DNA from: Ruminococcus_C callidus
Lineage (GTDB): Bacteria > Bacillota > Clostridia > Oscillospirales > Ruminococcaceae
Assembly (NCBI RefSeq): GCF_049562855.1
Contig: NZ_CP186925.1
Location: 2,542,001-2,606,000 of the forward strand
Length of the DNA stretch: 64,000 bases
Reading direction: 5' to 3'
How positions within the stretch are numbered: the stretch's first letter is position 1; each line of letters begins with the position of its first letter. Both the position numbers and the translations under genes were made by a program. The notes under the pieces are model-generated. The model worked only from the letters and a program-made list of their open reading frames with translations. It did no database searches and was not told where the DNA came from. Shown in pieces: positions 52,618 to 64,000 of this stretch.

Positions 52618-52729
52618 AAAAATGCCCCCTTTCGTTAGACTTTTTAATTGGTATATTTCTATTATACCATATTGTCTAACAAAAGGGGAGCATTTCACTT
52701 TTCCAATCTGCCCTGATTTTTTTCTTTGC

Positions 52730-52808
52730 ATCGGTCGGCTGCCATGTTTACAGCAGTTGTGCCGAGTCCATTTCTGCTGGGACTCGGTTCGAATCCCTCT
52801 ACACCGAA
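52730..52808 (+). other. tRNA- or tmRNA-like 3-prime remnant
   Basis: CCGAGTCC (52762-52769) pairs with GGACTCGG (52780-52787), at once followed by a T-loop-like TTCGAAT and CCCTCTACACCGA. No matching 5-prime half or acceptor stem was found nearby. It may be the leftover of a tRNA-type attachment site, but the stem geometry is not a proper T-arm. Confidence 0.3.
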
Positions 52809-52865
52809 AAAAATGCCCAAAAATATCTACGGTTTTTCACCTGCTTTTTTCGTCGTTTGGGCATG

Positions 52866-52892
52866 AAAAAAGCCCGATATTTCGGGCTTTTT
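52866..52892. terminator. Terminator after the CAU tRNA
   Basis: AAAAAGCCCGA (52867-52877) pairs with TCGGGCTTTTT (52882-52892) around a 4-base loop with T runs on both strands. It ends the rRNA-tRNA operon on the minus strand. Confidence 0.85.
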
Positions 52893-52922
52893 CGACCATA
52901 TATCTTTTTTATGGTCACAATA

Positions 52923-52999
52923 TGGTGGGCCATCGGGGACTCGAACCCAGGACCGACCGGTTATGAGCCGGTAGCTCTAACCAACTGAGCTAATGGCCC
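52923..52999 (-). tRNA. tRNA with CAU anticodon (Met or Ile2)
   Basis: A 77-nt cloverleaf on the minus strand with encoded CCA: acceptor GGGCCAT/ATGGCCC, D-arm AGCTCAGTTGGTTAGAGC, anticodon loop CTCATAA and T-arm with TTCGAGT. The CAU anticodon fits elongator Met or, after lysidine modification, Ile (AUA). Sequence alone does not decide; Ile2 seems as likely as Met. Confidence 0.92.
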
Positions 53000-53145
53000 G
53001 AAGAAAACGTGTAGGAATAAGAGATAAGTGCAAGATATATTATACCATAAAAGAGGGGGATTTGTCAAGTAGGGGCGAAAAAAAGGAAAATATATCCCTC
53101 AGTGAACCGCCATGCACCAAACAGCAAACAGAGTGAGAGATAACG

Positions 53146-53178
53146 AAAAAAGGTTCGTTCCGTAAGAACGAACCTTTT
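53146..53178 (-). terminator. Terminator after 5S rRNA
   Basis: AAAAGGTTCGTTC (53148-53160) pairs with GAACGAACCTTTT (53166-53178); on the minus strand the stem is followed by TTTTTTCG. It lies 8 bases after the 5S gene, so the CAU tRNA needs read-through. Confidence 0.85.
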
Positions 53179-53185
53179 GAAAAGA

Positions 53186-53300
53186 GCCGGCATTGCCCAA
53201 TTTTTCCAGATCGAGATGATCAAGTATCGTAGGCGTAAAAGAGCTTAACTTCCGTGTTCGGAAAGGGAACGGGTGGAACCTCTTTGCCATAAACACCGGC
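53186..53300 (-). rRNA. rrf: 5S ribosomal RNA
   Basis: About 115 nt. The ends GCCGGTG and TGCCGGC pair, and the internal CCGAACACGGAAGTTAAGC block is the universal 5S signature. It lies downstream of 23S on the minus strand. Confidence 0.93.
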
Positions 53301-53364
53301 GAACTAAAAAACAGAAATAAATGAAGAACAAATGAAGTGCGTTAAGGGACGCAATGAACAAAAG

Positions 53365-56180
<2,816 letters not shown>

Positions 56181-56533
56181 GTTCGTTTGGTTCTTCTCAG
56201 AATTTTCGCGTCCAACTATTTGTAGTATTTTTTACCCAACATTTTGGTTTTTCACCTTCATGTCGTTGTTTCTACTTACTCGTAGTTTTCACTTGCATTT
56301 GCTTTCATTATTCTGTTTTCAAGCTGCACTTTTTTCTGTCCTTTTCCAAGAACAGATATCAACAGATGATCTTTTTCATCTACTGATATTTGCTCTTGCA
56401 AGCAAGACACTTCTTTCCTACACAATCATTTTCTTTCAAAAGCCATCGTGTAAGTTTAAAGCTTTTTCTTTGGTAAACCCGAATTGTTTTTTCTTTTGCT
56501 TACTTTTCTTTTTTCACGAAAAAGAAAAGTGAG
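56181..56533 (-). other. Spacer between tRNA-Ile and 23S rRNA
   Basis: About 350 bases rich in T on the plus strand, without gene. It would hold the processing stems of 23S. No further tRNA is seen in it. Confidence 0.7.
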
Positions 56534-56610
<77 letters not shown>

Positions 56611-56613
56611 TTT

Positions 56614-56689
56614 TGGTGGAGATGAGGAGGATCGAACTCCTGACCCCCTGCTTGCAAAGCAGGTGCTCTCCCAGCTGAGCTACACCCCC
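56614..56689 (-). tRNA. tRNA-Ala (TGC anticodon)
   Basis: A 76-nt cloverleaf on the minus strand with encoded CCA: acceptor GGGGGTG/CATCTCC with G-U pairs, anticodon loop TTTGCAA and T-arm TTCGATC. It lies between 16S and tRNA-Ile, three bases from the latter. Confidence 0.95.
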
Positions 56690-56826
56690 ATGTTCGGGTT
56701 TCCCTCGGTTTTTCAAGCTTCTTTTTGCAGACACTCTTTCTCCTTGAGTATCCTCAAAATTGAACAATGCTTTCTTTCTACTTGCTCTCCCTTGCTGACC
56801 GAAGCTTTTGAACTTTCGTTCGTGCT

Positions 56827-58341
<1,515 letters not shown>

Positions 58342-58538
58342 AGTTGTATATACAGACGCTTCGCGTCTTTATATCGATCCTAGCAATTACGATTCGCTCG
58401 CAATTACCTTTGTGATTTTTCTGTCTTTTCTGACTTCTTAAAGTTCCAATCTCTTGGAATCTCAAGGGCTTTTTGCTTGTAGTGCATTGTTCAATTTTCA
58501 AGATACTTTCGAAGCAGCTTTCGTGCTGCAACTTTTAT

Positions 58539-58911
58539 ATTATATCACATTCAGAAGTTTTTGTCAAGTAAACATTTTGTGAACTGAAGTTCAACCTGTT
58601 TTCTTTCCGTTCCTTCTCGCTGTGACCAGCTTTTCTATTTTATCACATTCTGTCGATTTTGTCAAGTAAACATTTTATGAACTGAAGTTCATTCCATATT
58701 CTCTTTTTCCTCGACAGCCTGTCCAAAACAGTCAGCCTATTCATTCTACCACACTTCAAGCTTTTTGTCAAGTGAACTTTTCTTGAACAACTTCAACCGC
58801 TAACTGTCGATCTCCCGATCCGTTTCACAGTTTCCGTTGTCCTTTATTCTCTTGACTTTCGCTCTCGTGCGACAGTTTTATTATTATATCACACTTCTTC
58901 TACTGTGTCAA
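58539..58911 (-). promoter_or_regulatory. Four tandem rRNA operon promoters
   Basis: Four minus-strand promoters each with a perfect TTGACA -35 box and exactly 17-base spacers: -10 boxes TATAAT (58539-58544), TAAAAT (58637-58642), TAGAAT (58743-58748) and TATAAT (58883-58888). The -10 boxes lie 98-140 bases apart. Bases 58,342-58,538 are the leader before 16S and hold no gene. Confidence 0.88.
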
Positions 58912-58978
58912 GTAGAGAATTGTGAACATATATTTCTCCGAATTGTGCAGTATGCATATCTTCTCCTCAAATGCATAC

Positions 58979-59008
58979 AAAAAGCCCGACTGTTTCCAAT
59001 CGGGCTTT
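58979..59008 (-). terminator. Terminator of the foldase-like lipoprotein gene
   Basis: AAAGCCCGA (58981-58989) pairs with TCGGGCTTT (59000-59008); the minus-strand side continues into T. It begins 25 bases after the stop codon and separates the gene from the rRNA promoters. Confidence 0.8.
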
Positions 59009-59033
59009 CGCATAATTCTATTCAAATTTTCTG

Positions 59034-60440
59034 TTATGCACTCTGACTGCTGCTGTCCATATCGATCTTGAACGCATCGTACTTCTTGATCGCACTGTCG
59101 TTCTTCTCAACCTTCTGCTCGCCAGTCCAGCCGTCCAGCATATCCTCAAACGCATCACTATATGCCTGAGAGATCACAGTATTCTGCTGTGTTTCTGTCC
59201 ACAGGTCGTCCTCTGTCATACGCTCCTTGATGTCACGGCACATTACGATATAGTAAGCCGTGTCATCTTCTACCACAGTTGCCACGCCATAGTTCTTCTG
59301 TCCGTCGCCGAATACATAGTCGTATACATTCTTGCACGGATTATAGGTCACATCTTCTTCCTTGGTGTTCTCTTTTGTAGTCACCTTTGCAATGATCTGT
59401 TCATTTGCATAGGGAGCAGTCGTGGTGGTAGTCACTTCAGAGCCGTTTTCATCGGTTTCCACAGCTGCTTCTGTCGTGGTAGTTTCTTCCGAAGCAGATT
59501 CTTCTGCCGCAGTGGTTTCCGCAGCTTCTTCTGCACCGGCAGTTTCTGTAGCAGCACTTTCCTCTGCGGCTGCGGTAGTTTCTGTGGTAGTTTCAGCAGC
59601 GACAGTAGTTGCTTCTGTTGTTGCAGCGATCTCGTTGCCGTCCGCATCGGTTGCAGAAGTGGCTGTTGCTGCGGCAGCTTCCTCGGAAATGGAAGTCACA
59701 TAAGCGTTATAGTCGCTCTGCACGTTGTCCATTTCGTCTTCCATTGCGTCCTCATCGCCCTTGAGTGCGTTGATCTCGCCCAGATAGTCCTCGACCTTTG
59801 CCTTCATTTCCTTCTTGCCGGCATCATCCAGAGCCTCGCCGTTTCCGTCTGTCAGATCAAACTTGATGTAGCGGACACGGGCATTGTTTTCCTCATAGTA
59901 CTGCTTCAGATCGTCCTCGGTAGTGCCTTCTTCGCCGTCAACGCCGTAATAATAGAGGAATACTTCGTTGGTCATATACGTATTTTCCAGAACGCTCTTG
60001 ACAGAATTCTTGGAAATGCCGTTTTTCTCGTAGGTCTCGCCATTGGTATCCCAGAAAGAATCAATGGTGTTCTCCACGTCTTTGGACTCTTCTTCTGTCA
60101 GGGACAGATCCAGTTCGTCGAACTTCTTTTCAATTGCCACATACCGCTGGCAATATTCCAGTGCCTTGTTCTTGATCCATTCTTCCGAGCTGACACCGTC
60201 CATTTTCTGTTCTTTTACGACATTGTCGTCCTTTACGTCCAGTTCCGAATTCTGGGACTGCAAGGTCTGTGTCAGTTCCATGTACGATGCATAGGAATAG
60301 TAGATATAGATACCTGCATTGATCTGCTCGCCGTCGATTGTCATTGCATACGCAGAACCGCTGCCGACAGTGCAGCCTGCACCAGCAACAGTCATTGCGG
60401 CAGCCGCCAAAGCAGCGGCAGCCTTTTTCCATTTGAACAT
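59034..60440 (-). CDS. Foldase-like lipoprotein with a low-complexity insert
   Basis: A 468-aa exported protein. Signal peptide (about 1-23) ends in AGAGC, a lipobox-like site. The first domain (about 30-230) is helical, resembling the SurA/PrsA chaperone N-terminus (a Tyr-rich start YIYYSYASYMELTQ and long Glu/Lys helices). Residues about 255-345 are almost only Ala, Thr, Glu and Ser. The last domain (about 350-450) has NYGVATVVEDDTAYYIVMCRD, like a parvulin core strand, but the usual catalytic residues are not clear. Probably a membrane-attached chaperone for secreted enzymes. GGAGGT precedes the ATG. Confidence 0.7.
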   Translation of the reverse strand: MFKWKKAAAALAAAAMTVAGAGCTVGSGSAYAMTIDGEQINAGIYIYYSYASYMELTQTLQSQNSELDVKDDNVVKEQKMDGVSSEEWIKNKALEYCQRYVAIEKKFDELDLSLTEEESKDVENTIDSFWDTNGETYEKNGISKNSVKSVLENTYMTNEVFLYYYGVDGEEGTTEDDLKQYYEENNARVRYIKFDLTDGNGEALDDAGKKEMKAKVEDYLGEINALKGDEDAMEDEMDNVQSDYNAYVTSISEEAAAATATSATDADGNEIAATTEATTVAAETTTETTAAAEESAATETAGAEEAAETTAAEESASEETTTTEAAVETDENGSEVTTTTTAPYANEQIIAKVTTKENTKEEDVTYNPCKNVYDYVFGDGQKNYGVATVVEDDTAYYIVMCRDIKERMTEDDLWTETQQNTVISQAYSDAFEDMLDGWTGEQKVEKNDSAIKKYDAFKIDMDSSSQSA

Positions 60441-60574
60441 AGTTTTGATACCTCCGAATAAAATAAACGGTCCCGAAATGCCGGTTCAAACCGCATTCCA
60501 AGCCAGCAGCAGGACAAAGGAAACGCCGCCGAAAGCCGGAGCATTCCCCGAACTGTCTTGCCCGATACTTTTTT

Positions 60575-60603
60575 ATTATACTATATTTTTTCGCATAAGT
60601 CCA
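60575..60603 (-). promoter_or_regulatory. Promoter of the foldase-like lipoprotein gene
   Basis: On the minus strand TGGACT (60603-60598) and TATAAT (60580-60575) are 17 bases apart. The -35 box is a 4 of 6 match. The leader to the start codon is about 130 bases. Confidence 0.5.
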
Positions 60604-60651
60604 TACTTTCACGAAATTTTTTTCAGATTCTCAGAAAACTTTGATTTTCAA

Positions 60652-60680
60652 TTGATTTCGACGGACATTTGTGGTATAGT
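60652..60680 (+). promoter_or_regulatory. Promoter of the SDR gene
   Basis: TTGATT (60652-60657) and TATAGT (60675-60680, with TGG extension) are 17 bases apart. It implies a leader of about 400 bases before the SDR gene, almost all of it the palindrome-rich element at 60705-61039. Confidence 0.65.
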
Positions 60681-60704
60681 AGGTATGTACAAAAGGGACA
60701 CATA

Positions 60705-61039
60705 GGCAATACCGCACAAAGATTGTGCGACAGATGCGTCGTCAAATTTTTCGTCAGATGAAACAAAAAGCGGAGTGAATACTGGATGTATTCACGAGCA
60801 TTTTTGTGAAATATGAGAGTCTGTTTCGTATCTGACGTATGCAGATTGCGTCGTCAGATTTTTTGAGAGATGAAGGGAAAAACGGAGAAAATCCTTTGTG
60901 GATTTTCGAGTATTTTCCCGAAATATCTCGGAAAATATGCACGCAAGATGCGTGCGGGAAGATACGAAACAGGCTCTGAAGGGAAATTTGCAAGCAGATG
61001 GCGTGCAAAGTCGCCAGACGCTCTTTGTGCGGTATTGCC
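60705..61039 (+). repeat. 335-bp palindrome-rich element with terminal inverted repeats
   Basis: The ends are perfect 18-bp inverted repeats (GGCAATACCGCACAAAGA at 60705-60722 and its complement at 61022-61039). Inside are nested palindromes: GTGAATAC/GTATTCAC, GAAAATCC/GGATTTTC, ATTTTCC/GGAAAAT, GCACGC/GCGTGC, and a long-range CTGTTTCGTATC/GATACGAAACAG. Two diverged direct repeats start with GCGTCGTCA. It has no gene. It looks like a MITE or a large structured RNA in the SDR leader. Confidence 0.7.
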
Positions 61040-61083
61040 CATACTGAAAAGCGTTTCCCGATCCTTAGAAAGGAGTTTTTTCT

Positions 61084-61845
61084 ATGAAAGCACTCATCAC
61101 CGGAGCAACCTCCGGCATCGGAAAAGCCATTGCACAGGAAATGAGCCGCCGCGGCATCTCGCTGATCCTGACCGGACGCAACGAAGAAGCCCTGCTCCGC
61201 ATGCAGGAAACCCTGCCGGTGCACACCGAGATCATTGCACTGGATCTTGCGGAAAATCAGGCACCCTTTACACTGTATGAATTTTGCAGGGACAAGCACG
61301 TAGACATTCTGGTCAACAATGCCGGCTTCGGCGTTTTCGGAAAATTTTCCGAAACAGCATTACAGGAGGAACTGGAACTGCTGCAAGTCAACGTCAGAGC
61401 CTTGCACATTCTGACAAAGCTGTTTCTGCGGGACTTCAAGAAACGCAACTTCGGAAAGATCCTGAATGTTGCCTCCAGTGCCGGATTCCTGACCGGTCCC
61501 CTGTTCTCCTCTTATTATGCTTCGAAAAACTATGTGGTCCGGCTCTCGCTGGCGATTGCGGAAGAACTCCGCCGCGAAAAGAGCCGTGTCACGATCAGCA
61601 TTCTCTGCCCCGGGCCAGTGGACACCGGCTTCAACGACCGTGCCGGCGTGCAGTTCCGTGTCAAGGCACTGACACCGGAAGCCGTTGCCAAAGAAGCAGT
61701 GTTCGGGCTGCTGACAGGAAAGCTGCTGATCATTCCGGGGCTGATGATGCGTGTAGGCGTTGCCGCGTCAAAACTGGTGCCGGAAAAACTGCTCTCCCGT
61801 ATCCTCTACCATGTACAGGCAGCAAAACAGCCGGAACACAAGTAA
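61084..61845 (+). CDS. Short-chain dehydrogenase/reductase
   Basis: A 253-aa NAD(P)-dependent oxidoreductase of the classical SDR type. TGATSGIGKAI (residues 6-16) is the cofactor-binding Gly motif, NNAG is near 82, catalytic Ser is in VASSAG and YYASK gives the Tyr-Lys pair. An Arg-rich TGRNEE after the second strand suggests NADP preference. AGAAAGGAG lies before the ATG. Substrate cannot be told; related proteins act on acyl or sugar-type ketones. A terminator follows. Confidence 0.9.
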   Translation: MKALITGATSGIGKAIAQEMSRRGISLILTGRNEEALLRMQETLPVHTEIIALDLAENQAPFTLYEFCRDKHVDILVNNAGFGVFGKFSETALQEELELLQVNVRALHILTKLFLRDFKKRNFGKILNVASSAGFLTGPLFSSYYASKNYVVRLSLAIAEELRREKSRVTISILCPGPVDTGFNDRAGVQFRVKALTPEAVAKEAVFGLLTGKLLIIPGLMMRVGVAASKLVPEKLLSRILYHVQAAKQPEHK

Positions 61846-61865
61846 GACACACACAACCACACCGC

Positions 61866-61905
61866 AAAGCGGCAGACGACCTCCCATGTCATCTGCCGCT
61901 TTTTT
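61866..61905 (+). terminator. Terminator of the SDR gene
   Basis: AAAGCGGCAGA (61866-61876) pairs with TCTGCCGCTTT (61892-61902) and is followed by T residues. It begins 20 bases after the stop codon. Confidence 0.9.
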
Positions 61906-61952
61906 GCAAATCTCCGAAAAATTGATTTCTGCACCTTTTCACGGATAAAATG

Positions 61953-61981
61953 TTGACAAAAAAGTAGCGTAATGTTATAAT
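61953..61981 (+). promoter_or_regulatory. Promoter of the xylanase gene
   Basis: Perfect TTGACA (61953-61958) and TATAAT (61976-61981) boxes with a 17-base spacer, 74 bases before the xylanase start codon. Such a consensus promoter implies high expression. Confidence 0.9.
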
Positions 61982-62055
61982 GTATTTATTCACTATAACA
62001 ACACGTGAATCGAAGCACAAAACCCGCGAAAATCGGAAAGAAGGAATGAAATCAG

Positions 62056-64000
62056 ATGAAATTCAAAAAACTCATGGCGGCAGTCACCACCGGTGTGCTT
62101 GCTGTCACCAGTCTGTCCCTTTCGGGACTGATCGGCTCCGCAGAGGTGCAGGAGCTGATGAACGACACGTTCGAAAGCGGCTACGGAGCATGGAAAGGCG
62201 TAGGTTCCTCGCTGTCCCTGTCCACGGAGCAAGCCCACAACGGCGGCACTTCCCTGTACTGCTATGACCGCACCGCCAACTGGGGTGCTCCCCGCTGCTC
62301 CCTGACCGGAATCGTGGCTGCCGGACAGAGCTACGAGATCTCTGCCAGTGCCATGTACGAGGGCAGCGGTCAGCAGAACATGGCGATCAAAATGATCTAC
62401 ACCGATGCCAACGGCACAGACCACTACGATCAGGTTGCCGCCGCACAGGCAACTGCGGGACAGTGGGTGGAGATAAAGGGCAACTACACCGTTCCCTCCG
62501 GTGCCACCGATATGATCCTCTATGTGGAGATGCCGGATGCCAATACCGACCAGACCTATTATATTGACGACGTCGTCATTAAAGGCGAAAAGACAGAGAT
62601 CCAGCTGGACGACAAATTCGAATCTGACTTCGACAACAACTCCACCCAGAAGTGGAACGGCCGCGGCAGTGCCAAGGTAGAACTCTCCACCAAGTACGCC
62701 CACAGCGGCACGACCAGCCTGTATGTTTCCGGCAGAACCCAGCTGTGGAACGGTGCCACCCGCAGTGCGTCCGACATCATGGAAGCCGGCGGCTACTATA
62801 AAGTCGGCACCTACGTGCTCTATGACGGCGACCAGTACACCGACACCCAGAAATTTTCCATTAACCTGCAATACGACCTGAACGGCAAGGAAAACTACTA
62901 CACCATTGCCACCGAAACTGCAAACAAGGGCGAATGGAAATACGTGGGCAGCGAATTCACCGTGCCGGAGGGTGCGACCAACTTCTATATCTATGTACAG
63001 ACCGGCTACACCAGTGCCCCCAAGGAACAGGATCTCATGAACTTCTACATGGACGATGCAGTCGGCGAACACCTGCCGGATCCTGCCATTCAGGACGACA
63101 TCGCTTCCCTGAAAGATGCCTATTCCGACTACTTTAAGATCGGCTGTGCCTGTGCCGGTTCGGAATTCGCACAGGGTGCCACCAAAGACCTCATCAAAAA
63201 GCACTACAACAGCCTGACACTGGGCAACGAACTGAAGCCGGACAGCGTGCTGGATCAGGCACTGTCCCAGAAGTACGTGGCAGAAACCGGCGATGACACC
63301 ATGCCCCAGATCTCTCTGAACGAAGCAGACGAGATTCTGAAATTCGCCGGCGAAAACAAAATTCCGGTACGCGGTCATGTGCTGGTATGGCACAGCCAGA
63401 CACCGGACTGGTTCTTCAAGGAAAACTTCGATCCCAACGGGGCATGGGTTTCCAAGGACAAGATGACCAAGCGTCTGGAAAACTACATCAAGACCGTCAT
63501 GGAAACGCTGAAAAAGGATTACCCCGATGTGGAATTCTACGCATGGGACGTGGTGAATGAAGCCGCTTCCGATGCCGGCACCATTCGCGATGCCGGTTCC
63601 AACAACGAGGTCAACGGACAGTCTGCATGGGTCAAGGTCTACGGCGACCAGTCCTATATCCCGCTGGCGTTCGAATTCGCCAAGAAGTACGCACCGGCAG
63701 GCTGCAAGCTGTTCTACAACGACTACAACGAATACTCCCCCAACAAACAGGCGTACATCATCAGCGACATTCTGAAACCGCTGGTGGAAAAGAACCTGAT
63801 CGACGGCGTGGGCATGCAGTCCCACATCTCCATGAGTTATCCCACCATTGATCTGTACAAATCTGCCATGCAGCAGTATGCAGACCTGGGACTGGAAATT
63901 CAGGTCACCGAGCTGGACGTTTCCGAGAAGTCCAACGAATACGCCGACCAGCTGGCACTGGCACAGCGGTATCAGGACGTGTTCAAGATGTACAAGGAAA
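62056..64000 (+). CDS. Secreted GH10 endo-xylanase with two CBM22-type modules (partial)
   Basis: The frame is open from ATG 62056 to the window end (648 codons), so the C-terminus is missing. A signal peptide (about 1-29) is followed by two carbohydrate-binding modules of CBM22/CBM4_9 type (about 33-175, NDTFESGYGAW; and 180-340, DDKFESDFDNN), then a GH10 domain from about 350. NELKPDS, HVLVWHSQTPDW and WDVVNEA (acid/base Glu502) and QVTELDVS (nucleophile Glu619) are typical GH10 motifs, so it should cut beta-1,4-xylan. A dockerin or further modules may lie beyond the window. Confidence 0.93.
   Translation, partial: MKFKKLMAAVTTGVLAVTSLSLSGLIGSAEVQELMNDTFESGYGAWKGVGSSLSLSTEQAHNGGTSLYCYDRTANWGAPRCSLTGIVAAGQSYEISASAMYEGSGQQNMAIKMIYTDANGTDHYDQVAAAQATAGQWVEIKGNYTVPSGATDMILYVEMPDANTDQTYYIDDVVIKGEKTEIQLDDKFESDFDNNSTQKWNGRGSAKVELSTKYAHSGTTSLYVSGRTQLWNGATRSASDIMEAGGYYKVGTYVLYDGDQYTDTQKFSINLQYDLNGKENYYTIATETANKGEWKYVGSEFTVPEGATNFYIYVQTGYTSAPKEQDLMNFYMDDAVGEHLPDPAIQDDIASLKDAYSDYFKIGCACAGSEFAQGATKDLIKKHYNSLTLGNELKPDSVLDQALSQKYVAETGDDTMPQISLNEADEILKFAGENKIPVRGHVLVWHSQTPDWFFKENFDPNGAWVSKDKMTKRLENYIKTVMETLKKDYPDVEFYAWDVVNEAASDAGTIRDAGSNNEVNGQSAWVKVYGDQSYIPLAFEFAKKYAPAGCKLFYNDYNEYSPNKQAYIISDILKPLVEKNLIDGVGMQSHISMSYPTIDLYKSAMQQYADLGLEIQVTELDVSEKSNEYADQLALAQRYQDVFKMYKE

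Larger units (their letters stand above)
51365..52692 (-). mobile_element. IS3-family insertion sequence (IS150-like)
   Basis: A 1,328-bp element with orfA and orfB on the minus strand. The ends are imperfect 21-bp inverted repeats: left end TGACCCCAAAAAGTTAGACA, right end (read inward) TGCTCCCCTTTTGTTAGACA. A second copy-like sequence (TGCCCCCTTTCGTTAGAC) lies inside the right end at 52,623. No clear 3-bp target duplication is seen. It sits between the ICE leader and the rRNA operon. Confidence 0.85.

Noticed and set aside
26263..52808. ICE ends proven by a direct repeat
   Set aside because: I looked for a shared sequence between the integrase side and the tRNA-like remnant or CAU tRNA and found none, so the ends remain approximate.
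52568..52966. 132-codon plus-strand frame ending HRGLEPRT
   Set aside because: Its end is the antisense of the CAU tRNA, a well-known source of false genes.
60754..61299. 181-codon minus-strand frame over the SDR leader
   Set aside because: It runs across the palindromic element and the SDR start, with no ribosome binding site.
61993..63825. 610-codon open frame on the minus strand
   Set aside because: It lies wholly antisense to the xylanase gene, has no start signal, and its composition (runs of Val, Gly, Phe) is the mirror of the GC-biased coding strand.

Overview
The window looks like a chromosomal segment of a fibre-degrading gut Firmicute of the Ruminococcus type (Oscillospiraceae). 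The grounds are a secreted GH10 xylanase with CBM22 modules, strong purine-rich ribosome binding sites, sigma-A promoters with 17-bp spacers, dockerin-like calcium-binding repeats on a giant surface protein, and conjugative modules typical of clostridial integrative elements. The genus is inferred from gene content, not proven.

Region 1 (1-6,900, plus strand, AT-rich) is an accessory cluster. It holds a WYL regulator, a small Cys-rich protein, a coiled-coil protein, an endonuclease-III-like HhH-GPD protein, a NADAR domain fused to a DnaB-type ATPase, a five-repeat small protein, a DnaA-like AAA+ ATPase with an unfamiliar C-terminus and a tyrosine-phosphatase-like protein. Two 5-prime gene stubs lie between them. 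The mix of NAD/ADP-ribose, DNA repair and helicase-type functions under a WYL regulator is the best candidate here for an undescribed system, possibly defence or nucleic-acid repair.

Region 2 (about 6,900-12,600, minus strand) is the end of a degraded integrative element. It carries one full serine recombinase, one lacking the catalytic domain, one truncated recombinase, a SHOCT protein, a sigma-like factor, a zinc-ribbon protein, an XRE repressor and a stand-alone Spo0A-type DNA-binding domain.

Region 3 (12,600-26,200, minus strand) is a polymorphic-toxin and quorum-sensing locus. A roughly 2,200-residue secreted RHS protein with dockerin-like repeats has its own toxin tip and a coupled small membrane gene. 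It is followed by two promoterless RHS tip cassettes, each with a candidate immunity gene; one tip looks caspase-like. Immediately upstream is a complete agr-type system (agrA, agrC, agrD, agrB) with a predicted five-residue peptide ring and LytTR-type direct repeats at the agrD promoter.

Region 4 (about 26,260-51,365, minus strand) is an integrative and conjugative element. It has a tyrosine integrase, MOBP-type relaxase with Sel1 repeats, RHH accessory protein, candidate oriT, VirB4, VirB6-like and VirD4 proteins, NlpC/P60 hydrolase, sortase B with a SpaA-type adhesin, TOPRIM primase, adenine and cytosine methylases, a BRO antirepressor and several small ICE proteins. The primase has an in-frame amber codon and the adhesin a frameshift near its sorting signal, so the copy may be decaying. 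An IS3-family insertion sequence (51,365-52,692) sits just upstream of its first gene.

Region 5 (52,730-58,920, minus strand) is an rRNA operon: 16S, tRNA-Ala(TGC), tRNA-Ile(GAT), 23S, 5S and a CAU-anticodon tRNA, driven by four tandem promoters.

Region 6 (58,920-64,000) is core chromosome: a foldase-like lipoprotein (minus), a 335-bp palindrome-rich element with 18-bp terminal inverted repeats in the leader of an SDR oxidoreductase gene (plus), and the GH10 xylanase, which runs off the window end.
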